64,000 nt of DNA from positions 1 to 64,000 of the forward strand of contig JABVXV010000077.1 in assembly GCA_013365325.1 (NCBI GenBank). Direction: 5' to 3'. Positions 23,399 through 36,067 of the stretch are shown here, in pieces. How positions within the stretch are numbered: the stretch's first letter is position 1; each line of letters opens with the position of its first letter. The notes beneath the pieces were generated by a model. That model had not been told where the DNA came from, made no database searches, and was given only the letters and a program-made list of their open reading frames with translations. The translations under genes and the position numbers were made by a program. This DNA is from Dipetalonema caudispina (lineage: Eukaryota; Nematoda; Chromadorea; Rhabditida; Onchocercidae).

Positions 23399-25040
23399 CT
23401 ACAAAGAAAATTTATAGTTCTTAAAAGATCATATCACAGCCCTTCGGTAATATTTGAAAAAAGACTAATTCTGGCTTCAATTATACACGCGGGTTGTACC
23501 CTTTCAATATATATAGTTTACTTAGCAGAATGACTTCCTCTTTTTCCTATCTTCATGTCAAACAATCTAAACATTTATAAAAGAATTCAGGAATCATCTC
23601 TATAATTCATTAACTTCTAGGGACTTGTAAAGTTGAGTTGTAGTAGAGAATGATAGTATTCATAAACATAACAAGACAAGAAGAAAATAACAACAACCCT
23701 TCCTTACATTTAACACAAATCATTGATGTCCAATAGTGAGTATGTCATGATGATGGGGTTGTTCTGCAAATAGTGGTCCCGCGAAATATTAGGTTTGTGC
23801 AGAAAACGAAGTGGACGTTGTTTGTTGTTTCACAAATATGATTTAAATGAGATGATTTATGCTGTTAGATAGTTTATGTAGCATTTCTCACCTTCCGTTC
23901 TTCATTTCAAATTAAGGAATTGGTATTTGATAGGAGGTCAGTTCCAGCATTTCCTCATTTGAATTACTTAAAATGAACAGCTGTTTAGTAGCAAAGGTAA
24001 TTCCATTCGACTTAGCTTCTGTTAACTAATCTGTTGTTCAAGAAATTTGTTTATCATTAGCAAAAATATGTTGATCAGTTGTCATGGTTCTTAATTAATA
24101 AAGACACATTCATATTTACTAATAGTGAATTGAAATTCACCTTCTGCGCATTTATTTTTGATCAGTCTAATAACTTTCTACGAGGTGGAGAGCTCTCTAT
24201 TCTATCCTTCTGGATAACATGCAATCCCTATCATTCGTTGCTCTCACTTTCTGATATTTCAAAGATGTATTGTACTTTGCCACTTTTTTCAGTCTTTAGT
24301 AGATGTTGTCATCCAATTGTCATGCAATATTCCGTGTCTCCGATGTGCATTATTTTTAAAGTTATGTTAATTTACGAGTATTTTCAAGTCGTCGGAAATA
24401 CTTCTTCCTTCGTTTCTTCGTTAAGATGCCCTGAGGTTTACAGTTCATTCAATCGTTGCAGTCTTACAATTTAGTTCTTCTCAATTCATCTCGTCAGCTA
24501 ACACTCCTACGTCATCCTTATACAGTGAATCTTACCATTCCTCAGCCACCATTTTTTTGAAGGATAGCTATTGTCGATTTTCTTTTATCAGTTGTCATCT
24601 CACCTTGTAGAGTTTTTTTTATCACTTTACATTATCAGCCTTTAGCGTTAGTATTAGCCTTATCAATTTATTTTACCATCCGTTACCTCTCTGATTAAGG
24701 CGTTTTATCAAGAAATCTTATTCAGTTGTTATTTTAGTTATAATTATTATTCCATATATGTTATCGTCACATTATTCATGCCAGCTACCCGAGATATAAT
24801 ACAAGAATTCGTAATCAGTAATCCATGTGTGGTGTGAATACGATTTTTATCTTCTTGATTAGCGTGATCATGATTTTTAGTAGTTACCATCTAAAGTAGC
24901 AATTGTCCGGAATTTTAGCCAAGTACATCGTAGAGATATTTCCAGGCAAAAAATGAGATAGTCAGTTAAGTGAAATTTCTTTTTTCAACTCTTCACTGAA
25001 CATACTTCCAGCGGTAAGATAACAGTGGTATAATTACAGC
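23399..25040. other. Divergent intergenic region between NOPCHAP1-like and PTCD3 genes
   Basis: About 1.6 kb that should hold both 5' regions. A minus-strand ATG frame at 24448-24376 begins with a strongly basic segment (MNCKPQGILTKKRRKKYFRR) and ends at a possible donor (C|gtaaat), but its phase (1) does not fit the known NOPCHAP1 exon (phase 0). A plus-strand 131-codon frame at 24079-24474 lacks an ATG start and splice partners. Neither is called. Confidence 0.4.
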
Positions 25041-25761
25041 ATGTTTCGATCATTAAACAAGTGGCAGAAATTGGGTACGTCCAAATCATCCCAAAACTTA
25101 CTATCTACGATTGCAACTATTTCGAAAAATTCAGTGATTGGCAAAGAATTATCACCGAATACAGTGGATGAAATCGGGGTGCCGTATGCTATTAAAGTAA
25201 GTTTTTTTCTCTCCCGGTCCATGAAGATTATCATTATTATGTTTATGTCATTATTTTCATGGTGACCTAAATAGTCTGAATCGCAGTTTTGATACCACTT
25301 CATTTGTCGCTCGGATATTTTATTCTGGATTAAAGAGTTGTGAAGTAGTTTTTTAGGATATATACGATTCGCAGTAGGGTTTTCCTTCGCAATTGCTCTA
25401 CTGTTATTCTATTCGTACTGATCATTTCCACATGTTTTCCCAACTTCTTTCGCACCGCATCTGGTGTTTTTGCTAGTATTGAGATAAGCGTCGTATTTTT
25501 TTCTCATAACCGATTGATAACTAAATCTGAAATTTCTATATTTCATGTTATTTTGTTTTCTCTATAGCTTAGTTATTTCCTGATATGGCGACAGTAGTTG
25601 ATTTAATTGCCTTTTTGTTAGATGAAGTAATTCATTGTTATTATCACTATTACTGTTATTGTTTCTCTTATTCATTACGATTGCTATTGTTACTATTAAT
25701 GTCATTATCATTAGTGCTGTTGTTTATTACTTATTATTACCATTGTTATTATTGTTGTTAC

Positions 25762-25825
<64 letters not shown>

Positions 25826-26035
25826 TTACTATTATTATTATTACTTACTATTATTATTATTACTTACTATTATCTATTACTTATTATTATTTATCATTTA
25901 CTATTTATTATTTTTTTTTGGGGGGGAGGGGGTTTTAAATTGTTCATCACTATTTATGATCGTTTATTATTACTTATTACTATTTATTATTATCGATTTA
26001 TTGTTTGTTATCATTTTTTATTATGATTATTATTA

Positions 26036-26123
<88 letters not shown>

Positions 26124-29100
26124 ATTGCTACTTTTACTGATTATATGTTGCTTATCATTACAAATTATTATTATGTCATTCAGTTACTATTACCAACTGA
26201 TGTTCATTATTATTATTAATTAATATTGTTGTTATTAATTAATATTATTGATTGGTAAGTAAGTTAGTGAATTGTAGATAGCTTTGACAATGAGTAGATT
26301 AAATATTTTATGTCCGACATTATGTACTGTTTCCTGGATACTGTTTTCCAACTGATGCAGAAGAAGCTTGGTAAAGACGATGATATTGAGTGCATAATGG
26401 AAGTATGCTTGGGTACAGTCTGAAAGTAATATTAATTGGGGGTTACGGAAACTTGAAAAAATGGGTAAGGTTTAGGATAAAACGATCAAGATCTTAAGAA
26501 GGTGTAAAATTTAATTTAATGTAAAACACGAGTATAATAATGTAGTAGTAACTTGGTTAATCAAATTTACGCTTGTTTGTGTGGAGATTTTAGGTAGTAG
26601 CAAAGCGAAGCAATTTTTTTTCCTTTTTTTTTTGCTTATCGAAATGTTTTTGACACTTGCTGGATAAATAATTAAATATCCGTTATTGCACATTATTTTT
26701 TCGAGAAAATGATAATTTTAGCGAAATCCAGTCGATTTGCTTCGTACACTGGCTGATACAATTGATGTCGACCCGACAGCTCCACATTTTGCTCTTATCG
26801 ATGATCCGCTGACAATTCCTACAGATTCGCAGCGCGATTTATATTTTGTTGCCAAGGTATGATGCAGTTTGATTAATTTTCGCTTATTTCAAATTCTGAT
26901 GAAAGTGTAAATGAATGAAAGACTTTCTCTGATTCTGTCATCTAAAATGGATGTACGTTTTTGCACCTTACCCCACAAAAGTGAAATAACATTTTGGAAG
27001 TTCAACACCGAGCAAATATGCAGTTCAAGTATTTCGTTTACCAATTATAGTATTATCGAACAATTTTGTTTCCGTAATAGCAGAGACACCATTAGAAGAT
27101 ATCAAAATTTCATGAACCAGAACATCATACTCGCTACGTTTGATGGATCCATCAGTTGAATAATTTGATAAATGGGAATTATTCTAATTACATAAGTCAG
27201 GATATTTGCAGGAAATGGGACGTCGTGCAGCTCAACAGCTTGCCCAAGAATGGCCAACTTTATTCATGTATGATACAGATGTGCCACGTATTCAAGCTTA
27301 TCGACCGCAGAAATCACCCGACCTCTCTGAGCTTGCTCCTACCGTTGAAAATCTACAGAAATTGATTGCAGTGAAAGACGTAGTCAGTGCAAATCAGTTA
27401 TATGATAAATTGGCCACCGAAAATATAGCAATACCTCGAGAAGTACTGGTCAGTTATCGTGTAATTACTCGAATTGTCAAATTTTTTCTACAATTGTTGA
27501 CTGTTAGAAAGTGAATTGAACTTACTAACGGTTCATTAAATGGAACAGTTTGATAATTGGCAATGTCAAACTCTTTTGACTAACCGATGTAGAGCCATGT
27601 TCACTATACAGTTATGCCAACTGAGTCCTGCATTAAATGAGGGAATGACTATATTCAAATTACTCATGATTTTATTGTTTTTATTCTTTATTCTTGTTTT
27701 TTTTTTTTTTTTTTTTAAATTTTAAGTCATTTAAGATTGATCTTTTTCGCTTGTTGGTTTACTATAACGGTAAGCCAATCCCAGCGGCTGAAATACCGTG
27801 GCATGGGTGGCGAAATTATGGTTGTCAAGTGGAACAAGAACCAGAAGCATGGGATATTGTGAGTTTTTCAGGAATTTAGTTGGAATTTGGTGAAAAAGAA
27901 TCCGTTATTTTAAAATTTAAAGTAAGACCTTTTAGTTGGGTAATAAATCGTATTTGTTAATGTCATTTATTCTTTTTCATTACTGTTGGTATTTTTGTCA
28001 TCATTGCTGGGTAACTTTGTTTGTTATTTTTCCATTTTTGATTGTTTGTTAACTTTAACAAAATACTATTTGAACTATCTGCCGTGAAGTGAGAGTAATA
28101 CCTATAAACTTGATTTTGAAGTGAGATAGAACTTGTATCCCAGCATCTTCAAGTAAATCAAGGAAATATTTACCATTTGTTGGTTACATAAGACCGAATG
28201 TTTTGAACTGCTGAAGCTTTAGTGAATTGAAGGAATGGTATACTAATAGGATGTTGTGAGTAATAGGATTCCTTTGAGCGACCGATAGCTGATTATACTG
28301 AAGGGTAGAAATTGTGGCCAACGTTATTGTTAAGAAATATTCTGAAATAACTGAATTATTATCTTGGTGGTTAGGTGCAAAAATCTATGATAGGATTGCT
28401 TCGCATTCCTTGAGTCCATTAGTTGATAAGTTTTCCGTTTTCCGCGGAGAAGAGATAATTGATAATTAATCTCGTCAGGGTGGTGCAGCTGATCTTTTAT
28501 TCGAAGAACTTGGAAAAGATGAAGAAATTTATTCCCTAATGATAGCTGGACTGTGTAAATATCGTAACGCTGAATGTACCACACGGGCATTGGAACTTTA
28601 TAAGGTTAACTTTTCTCTCTTATAAATATTCAGTTATATTGTTGGTGATTATGTTTTAATTCTTGATAACATTTGATATTTAAGGAAATGCGTGAGAAGG
28701 ATTTTGTTCCAACTGTTGAGGCATACTATGGTCTAATTACAATTGCGAAGACTTGGCAGGAAGCGATATTTTATTTGAAAGATATGGCACAAAAGGGTGT
28801 TAGACCAAATGTTCGGATTTTCAATGTTTTAATCGAAAAATCTACGTCAGTGGTGGGTTTCATTTATAGAGATGAACTGTTTTATGTTTATTGATTTTTT
28901 TTCTTTATATTAATAGTTTAATTTAATGTGTAGCTTCTTAGTCATACGTTTTTTGACCAATTTATTTAATTAGTGGCTTCATACTTTTTATCCTGTCCTT
29001 TGAGATTGTTAGTGTCTTAAAGGAAGAACTTGTAGCAACTTCGTGACCAGTTTAATGCAGCAATCAAAATATTGAATGAAGCAGCGACTGTGGGATGTAA

Positions 29101-31206
29101 GCCAAGTTTACGTACATATTCGTTGCTGATGAAGAGTAGCTTAAAGCAGAGGAATATTAGCAAGGTAAAGTGCAGTCAAGTTGATCTTTTTAAATGGAAC
29201 CATTTATTATTTTGGAATTTGATAAAGCTCATGATTTTTTGCTTTCCTCAATTTTTACAAGTTTTGATTGAATTAATTTCTTTTTCAGTCTGTCTCCCTG
29301 GCGCACCTAGTACATATTCTCGCAGAACTTGAGCAGACTGAAGCAATTGAAATGTTGGAAAAAGGCGATGAAGAATTTTTCATCAGTGCGATGGATTTTG
29401 CTTGTCAGACAAGGAATATTGCAGTTGCGGAAAGAATATTAGCTCTTTATCGTGCGCCAAACAATTATGTTCGTTTACCTGCTTTCCTGGGAGAAGCGGA
29501 GTATGTTTAGTTCGTAAATTTAATTTTCCATTTATTTTCAAATATTTTCTACATCTCGAAATCTCGATGAATCAGCTGATTAAAGTAAATGAATCTTTGA
29601 TTATCACCTTTTCGGCATGCAAGCAGCAAACTGCGTTGACTAATACCGAGCAATTTGCCGATATTCTTGACAAATGTTTCGGATGATCGTTATTCACGGA
29701 AGGGAATTGTGTATTTAGATTATTTTTTTTGCCTGATCAGCTAATCACATTTTCCAACTCGTCTTTTTTCAAGATTTTATGGATTGTACCTGCGCATTGT
29801 GACTAATCAGTTATCTTTGCAAGAGCTTGAAAAACAGTATATGTCACTGGTCCCACGAATTGTACCACTTTCTAATAATTTGGCGATGATTATGCTTCGA
29901 AGATTACAGGTTTGGTAGAATCATCCTTGATTAAAATGTTACAAACTTTTCAATTTTTATCAGATTATCAAACTTTTTCTCTAATAGCCATTGAATTTTT
30001 AAACTCTTTTATCCAGAATTTAAAAGAAATTTGTAGTAAAAAATTTTCGTTTCTACTGCAAAATATGGTGAATCAGAGAATTGTATTCAGACCGAAAAGA
30101 ATGTACCATGGTTATTTTCTCGCCGATTGATTGAAGATTTTATTACGAGCCGACATATTTTGCGTCCTCATCTAAATCAACAACTGCGCCTTTATCTGCT
30201 TAATATGGATTTAAAGGTGTTTTTTCTGTTTCGTTTGATATTTGTTCATTCTAGCTGAAAAGTTATGCTTAAGAGTTTGTAACTGTTTTGAGTTGTACAG
30301 TTAGACTTTGCCACGAATGTCTTGCAATCGTTGCAGTAGTTCTGGAAGTTTAATGATGCAATAATTTTAGAAGTTTCGAGCCTTTAAAATTTTGCACCCA
30401 TTATTTAGAAAAATTACATTTATTTGTTTCATATATTTTCAGAAGATAACTGTGGAACAGAGAGAAGAGCTCCGCGATTTAGTTATCAAAATTGTTGATA
30501 TTTTTGTAGAAATAAGCCGGTTTTCGGAAGTTAAACATTTGCAAAAGATTCAGAGGAAGTTGGAGCCTGATTTTGTAAGTTATACTTTTTTGAAGAAACA
30601 GAAGAGGATTTAAATTTTAGTTCAACAAATTTAAGTATCAATTTAAGTTTGAGCTTGTTTTCCGATGCTTGTAAGAAATCTCGCAAATTGGTGTAACATT
30701 GCCTATAATCCTACTTTAAATGAGATCGATCGAACATTCTTGTCTGTACTAGATAGCAGATATGTCGTTGATGATGATGAAGTTGAATGAGAGGGAACGT
30801 GCGTGGAAGTTCCTCGCTCTTCTGTTAGATGAAGAAGCGAAGCAAGGTGAAGCTGCTACAGTTAGCAATGAAAGTATGTGTGTTTACTTGTTTGTTTTTA
30901 ATGATTTTTCTATTCATTATGCCAAATAAGATTCATTTATGATTCGTTATATTAACTTTGAAATTTTACCGATTTTTGTGAAATTCTTTTATTTTAGGAT
31001 CTCCGAATTCTGAAATTTTGAATTTATTGATGAAAGAAGCACTAAATGAAGGTAATTGGTATAATGCAAGCTGCTGTTTACAAATTATGGCATTGTATTC
31101 ACTGTCTGAGAATTTGAAATTGGAAGTGGATCGTATCAATAAATATTGCAACTTAACGTCGATACAGAGGAAGATTTTAGAAAACTTTGCTGATATAAGA
31201 AATTAG
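25041..31206 (+). CDS. PTCD3: Mitochondrial small ribosomal subunit protein mS39 (PTCD3)
   Basis: PPR-repeat protein of the mitochondrial small ribosomal subunit, placed near the mRNA entry side in known mitoribosomes. Thirteen exons: 25041-25196, 26722-26856, 27212-27448, 27727-27858, 28479-28604, 28685-28852, 29036-29164, 29289-29500, 29774-29909, 30091-30216, 30443-30574, 30753-30873, 30998-31206. All junction phases agree; 672 aa against 689 in human. The start follows an acceptor (ttacag|c ATG), a likely spliced-leader site, and opens with a basic matrix-targeting presequence (MFRSLNKWQKLGTSK). Family landmarks in order: LLRTLADTIDVDPTAPHFAL, a WPTLF block, IPREVLSFKIDLFRLLVYYNG, the PPR-like EEIYSLMIAGLCKYRNAECT and GVRPNVRIFNVLIEKS, GCKPSLRTYSLLMK, EFYGLYLRIVTNQ, and the C-terminal RAWKFLALLLDEEA segment. 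Exon 6 has two adjacent in-frame donors (28849 or 28852). Confidence 0.95.
25764..25866. repeat. (TTA)n microsatellite, block 1
   Basis: About 20 perfect TTA/ATT units to 25825, then interrupted TTACTTACTATTATT units. It lies in intron 1 of the PTCD3 gene and produces spurious poly-Leu and poly-Ile open frames on the plus strand. Confidence 0.97.
26034..26126. repeat. (ATT)n microsatellite, block 2
   Basis: About 30 near-perfect ATT units in the same PTCD3 intron, separated from block 1 by about 170 bp that includes a T-run and a GGGGGGAGGGGG tract at 25920-25932. The intron is about 1.5 kb, much of it low complexity. Confidence 0.97.
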
Positions 31207-33316
31207 AAATGTGATAAGCTTTGCGTAACAAATATTGCCTATAAATTCCGTGTTTTTGTTAACCTTATATTGTCATATTTTTATAATTTTTACTAATCGA
31301 AATGCTTGTTTATGTAAATGTACCATACTGGAAGCGCATACTGCATATCTCGCTCAGCTACAAATCAGTTCTCCAATGAAACTATAATGTCAAATGCTAA
31401 TACAGCCTCATTTAACCGATGTACTGATTGAACTATTATTAGCTGTGATCTTGCTGTAACTGCCAATTTGACGTCAGCGATAACGATAATAATAATAATA
31501 ATGATAATGATAATGGTAATCGATAATGATGTATGTAGTGATTGTCATTTTATTTAATTTTATTAGGTGTCTGTGACATAGTTGCAGATATCTAACGAGA
31601 TTCTGCAGAGGACAGGTTTTTTCAATCTCATTGATTTGTTAAGAAATAATCTACCAATAACTGATCACTTTGTTATCATATGTAAATGTATGGCATGACA
31701 TCCTGCAAAACGTAACTGTCCGCTTGCTTATTATGGAATGAAATTAAGAAAAAAATCAGTTTAAATCGATAGTTTTCCAAAATTCCTTAGCAGTTTAACT
31801 GTTTTCAAACACTTTATTATTATAGTCTTAACAACTAGTATCAGTTATCTTCCTGCTCAAAAAAAAATTATTTTTGACAGGTTGTTGGTTTTTCATTTTT
31901 TAATTTTGGTGCTGAGTAATATCTGGGGAAGTCAAAAAAAAAAACCATTATACATCATTTGTTGAGGTCACTACATGTCTATAGTTGCAAACAATTCGAG
32001 AATCATGCGATGATTTTAACAACATTTTGTACAGTATTAATTAGATGAAAAATTCCAGACTTGTGAGGAAAAGTTGGGAAAAAAAAAATAAAGGTTCTGC
32101 TGATCGGTAAGATCCTCTTCGCCACTCTACAAATATTTCCAAAGTTTGAACAAAAAAATTTGTGGTATGCTTGTGACAGATAGAGAAATTTACGGAAAGA
32201 TGGAAAATAATGGAGATATTTGTTATACCCATACTGAGTGAAACAGTATTTCACTTCTGAACAATATTATATTTCAGTAACGGTTCATTTGTTGAAAGGA
32301 AACTGAGATAGTATTCAGGAGTAGGAATGTAATATTATAGGTTGGCTTCAGATGGCTAGTAGGAATAGCTGTTGAATTTTTGTTTATTTGAGCATGCTTA
32401 TTTCTCTGTTTTTGATTACTTCTTGCTAGTAGATAAATTACTGTCGTGTGTGAAGGACTTGGATTCTTAGAGGTAAATTAATTGCGTTATCGCCAATATC
32501 AAGTTTCATCAAATTTAGTTGTTATTGTAAATGTTCAACTTTGTTGGATGTAGTGGATGACGATTGCCAAGCACTTTCAACATTCCATCATTCACAATTA
32601 TTGTGATACAGTTTGTAATCTTAAGATAATGTAAAGTTTTTTTTTGTATCTCAATTGTTGATAGAAGCTTTTTTCTCTTTTTCTTTTAGTATCGTCTTGA
32701 TAGATTTGAAAAGGTAAGATTCATTCAAATGAGAAAACAGAAAATTAAATACTTTATTTGTACCTGAATTGCGAGTATCATTAAAATTGTAATGATATCA
32801 ATCTCAAATGATTGTTGAAGTCGATTATTTTGGTAAGAAATTTTTTTCTATTAGAATACGCTCTTCTAACGATGTATTAAAAACGGTTAATTGGATAAAT
32901 ATTTCGGCAAATTTGGTAAGTAATTAATAATTGGAAGTGTAAGTCACATTCAGTGATCTTTCTTATTCTAAGTTTTCCTTTTTTGATAGATGTGTTGCAA
33001 GTTATTTTACCTGCTACTGTAAATATGGCTTAAATTGAGTTCTACGGTTACTCTGTTATGACCGCTCATTATCGATATGAAAAAATTTCTCATTTCATTT
33101 GAATATGCAAAAATTTAAGTGAGATGTGAATTAATATCCCAAATTGCATCATTTCTAATCATTTTATAATTTAGATTCAACGAATGAATATGCTCATGCA
33201 AACAAATGCATCATAGAAAGCAGCAAATGGAAATTCACTTTTTTTTTCAGCATTGGTTTTTTGGAACTTTTGTCTTACTGAAAGAAGCGAAGGCAAAGAA
33301 ATGTTCAACGAGTGAA

Positions 33317-33347
<31 letters not shown>

Positions 33348-34674
33348 GTAAGAATTGTTAGATTCGATTTGTCTTTTTATAAATTTCTAGGTTTCATATA
33401 CGTACCAGTTACATGGAATAGGGTTGAAGGGTTGAACTTACTTTTGATCACGGCTTCAATTTCAAACTTTTTTCGGTGTTGGTGTGCTGGTGATTTCGGC
33501 AATCGTTGCTTACTACTTTCAAAAACCCCAAAATTTTTACCAGTATATTTTGCAAAATTTTTAGAATGAGTTGTGAAGGTCGAATATCGTGCAGTGGTTG
33601 GCGAATTTTTAAAATTGTGTGTTAAGATTCAATGGATTTTATAATAATAGCTGACATGTTGTCATAACTGTAACCTATTTTACTATATATGGTTTGAAAC
33701 TGATAGTTCAATAATCTTTTTTACTATGTGATTTCGATGGAAATATTGAAAGTGTAACAGCTATGTGTGTTTATCATGATTTAGCATGACTTATGCATCC
33801 ATAAATTGTAATAACTTTAAAGAATTGAATGGGAATGTGACTAATTTCCACTTCCCGTGAATTTCAACCTGAAAAAGTGTAATGAAGTGAAAATCAATTG
33901 AAAATTGAAATAAAGCCCGTCCCAACTTGTCGAGTTATTCGATATATAATAGAACAGAAATATGTTTAGAAGAATTTACCTCCATTTTGACTAAGTGGTT
34001 TACATTCTTTTGACAAAGAATTAATATTTGTATTTGTACATCGATCTTAGTATGTCATCAATTTTTTAAATGAGAAATCTTACAATGCCAACCATTTCAG
34101 TAGTCTCTTTTGCATTTTTAATTTTTTATCATAAAGAATTGAGGCTTTATGATCGTATGTCTAATTATTGCATCATTTCAAATTACAATCTTGAAGAATC
34201 TCTCCCTCAGTTCATCGAATCTATCGAGATCCATTACAGGTTCAAGCCCTTACTTGCTTTATCTTGTTGTTCTGTGATCATATTACTTCATTCACATACA
34301 TCATAATTGAGAAAATATTGGAAGGTTTTGTAGATGGCAAATATTTTTCAATAGTTTCAGCAAATTCTGCTTCGAATATTTATACAATGCCACTTCCTAA
34401 AATAATCCCAGAATATCCTAAATCTCTTTAACAAGAAGATTTAACATTTGTGAAGCTATGAGCAGTATACTAACATTGCTCCCAGCCATCTGCTTAATTT
34501 CCTCGGTGATAAATTTAGCGACAGATTATTTAAAATTGATTGATTTCTTTGTTCTCAGAGAATTTGAACTTGTCACAGAGCGTTGATATACAAAAGATAA
34601 GCTCTGACTGTTGAATTCAAGCCATCCAAGCAATAGGAATAAAGTAAACATTTGAGCAGCTGAAGTGAACTTAC
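31207..34674. other. Region downstream of PTCD3, little coding signal
   Basis: Begins with the 3' UTR of the PTCD3 gene. Up to about 34.2 kb I see T-runs (33318-33346), a GATAAT-rich patch near 31484-31530 and no exon that I can support. At 34240-34600 on the minus strand several short frames with splice-like flanks appear (for example the minus frame AEFAETIEKYLPSTK at about 34365-34255), but competing frames are equally open, so they are not called. Confidence 0.4.
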
Positions 34675-34737
34675 CCCTGGCCACTTTTCGGCATATTTAT
34701 CTTTGTACCCGGTTGGATCGTTGTGTGTTATTCCTAG
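34675..34737 (-). CDS. Orphan internal exon of an unidentified minus-strand gene
   Basis: A 63-bp phase-0 exon with a strong donor (CCAGGG|gtaagt) and acceptor (tatttatcag) encodes LGITHNDPTGYKDKYAEKWP plus G. The other two frames between these sites contain stops. Just upstream on the same strand (34738-34900) lie further coding-like stretches in other frames, for example DRHKAAFVEIFHPASAY ending at TGA, with no usable donor between them. This may be one exon of the gene that starts at 37075, or part of a decayed gene. Family unknown. Confidence 0.35.
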
Positions 34738-36067
34738 CTGATAAATAATCAGTAAGCTGAAGCTGGATGGAAAATTTCAACGAATGCTGCTTTATGACGG
34801 TCTTGTGCTGAATGACCTTCGAGTGTTGTTAATATATATGTGTGTATTTATTTTGTTCCTCTGAAATTCTCCGCTCGTTTTCACCGCCAAAGAATGTCAT
34901 TTACTCATTCTTCCCAATCATTATGTCACTTCTTAACATTTCCTCTTCAACAACGCATATATTTCTTTTTTTAGCACTTCACTTTGTTGCACAACGAAAT
35001 GTTGCAGTATTATTAACATTTTCGTCTAAACTTCTTTCATTGTTTATATGAAAATTCCAACAAATTCAATAATTCGAGGATATGCGAGATACAAGGGGAA
35101 CATGTTAAGGATCAAAGCTCGAACTCAAAGTGACAGTAAGTTTTAGTCTTGAAGTAAAGTTTTGTTCGATTCAAACTACTGCTTTCCCGAAAAGTAATTA
35201 TAACATTTCGCGTTGTAACCGGTGTCGCATTTCCCTTCTGATTCTTTTTCTCTCATTTTCTTCTTTTATCAGTTCATTAGCCAAGTAATCCGCCATTTCT
35301 TCATTAAAATTTTTTAAATGCTACGTCTTCTTCTTCTCTTTGTAGTAGCCGAAGTTGTACTTTTCGTTGAAGTTTGCGAACAAATATATATTTCCCAACG
35401 TGCTTCTTTTGAAAATCTTTTCAGCAATATCGGAACTCTGTCGAGAAGCTTAATTTTGACTGGTCGGAACGGCTTCCACTGTTCATTTGATTGATGGATA
35501 ATGACTCAAATGCCTCACTCAACCATTCACTTAATATTTAAAATTACTTGCTTAGGACAAAAGGCAAAAGATCGACAGTCTCATCGTATTTTCTAAAATG
35601 GTGCGGAATAACGACAAAAAAATAGTTATCACTGCAGAAATGTTCAAGTAATTGTAAATGTTATTACGCAAATTATACTGCGAGGTGGTACAGAAGTCAA
35701 GAACCTCACCATTCTTTTATCAGTTTAGTTAGGTAGGCCTGAGAGAAGATAATAAGGATAGGGAATGCTTTTAGTGTCATCAATGTCTGGTGAAGCAAAG
35801 GAAAGGGTGGTATGGCTGAATGTTGTAGCAATTATGCAAATATACAAGTAGGACGACAACGAGAATTCATTATAATTGTAAACTAGCAATAAATAAGTAA
35901 TATTAGGTTACAAAATTTGTTAAATTTCAACTTAACTCAAGCTCTGTATCTTTGATGAAAAAAAAAATTTGCTTCTTGCTAATTGAAATTCACGTAAGGT
36001 TTAAAATTAAATAAAATATGCCACTATTATTATATTGTGTTTCCTTCAGGTTTTATATTTGAAAGAT
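34738..36067. other. Region upstream of the PLA2 gene
   Basis: No plus-strand exon is supported. On the minus strand 34738-34920 has coding-like frames in more than one phase, including a short ATG frame beginning MTFFGGENERRISEEQNKY. The rest appears non-coding. An acceptor-like site (tgtttccttcag) at 36038-36049 precedes the PLA2 start and may receive a spliced leader. Confidence 0.4.

Noticed and set aside
24079..24474. 131-codon plus-strand frame
   Set aside because: No ATG at its start, composition rich in Ser/Phe/Ile as in random AT-rich sequence, and no partner exon.
25585..26036. Overlapping plus-strand frames of 117 and 133 codons
   Set aside because: They are poly-Leu/Ile/Tyr translations of the ATT microsatellites in PTCD3 intron 1.
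27540..27725. ATG frame inside a PTCD3 intron
   Set aside because: Lies between exons 27448 and 27727 whose junction is fixed by the family alignment; ends in a T-run.
33312..33569. 85-codon plus-strand frame starting with poly-Phe
   Set aside because: Begins in a T-run; the remainder is AT-rich with no protein character or splice partners.
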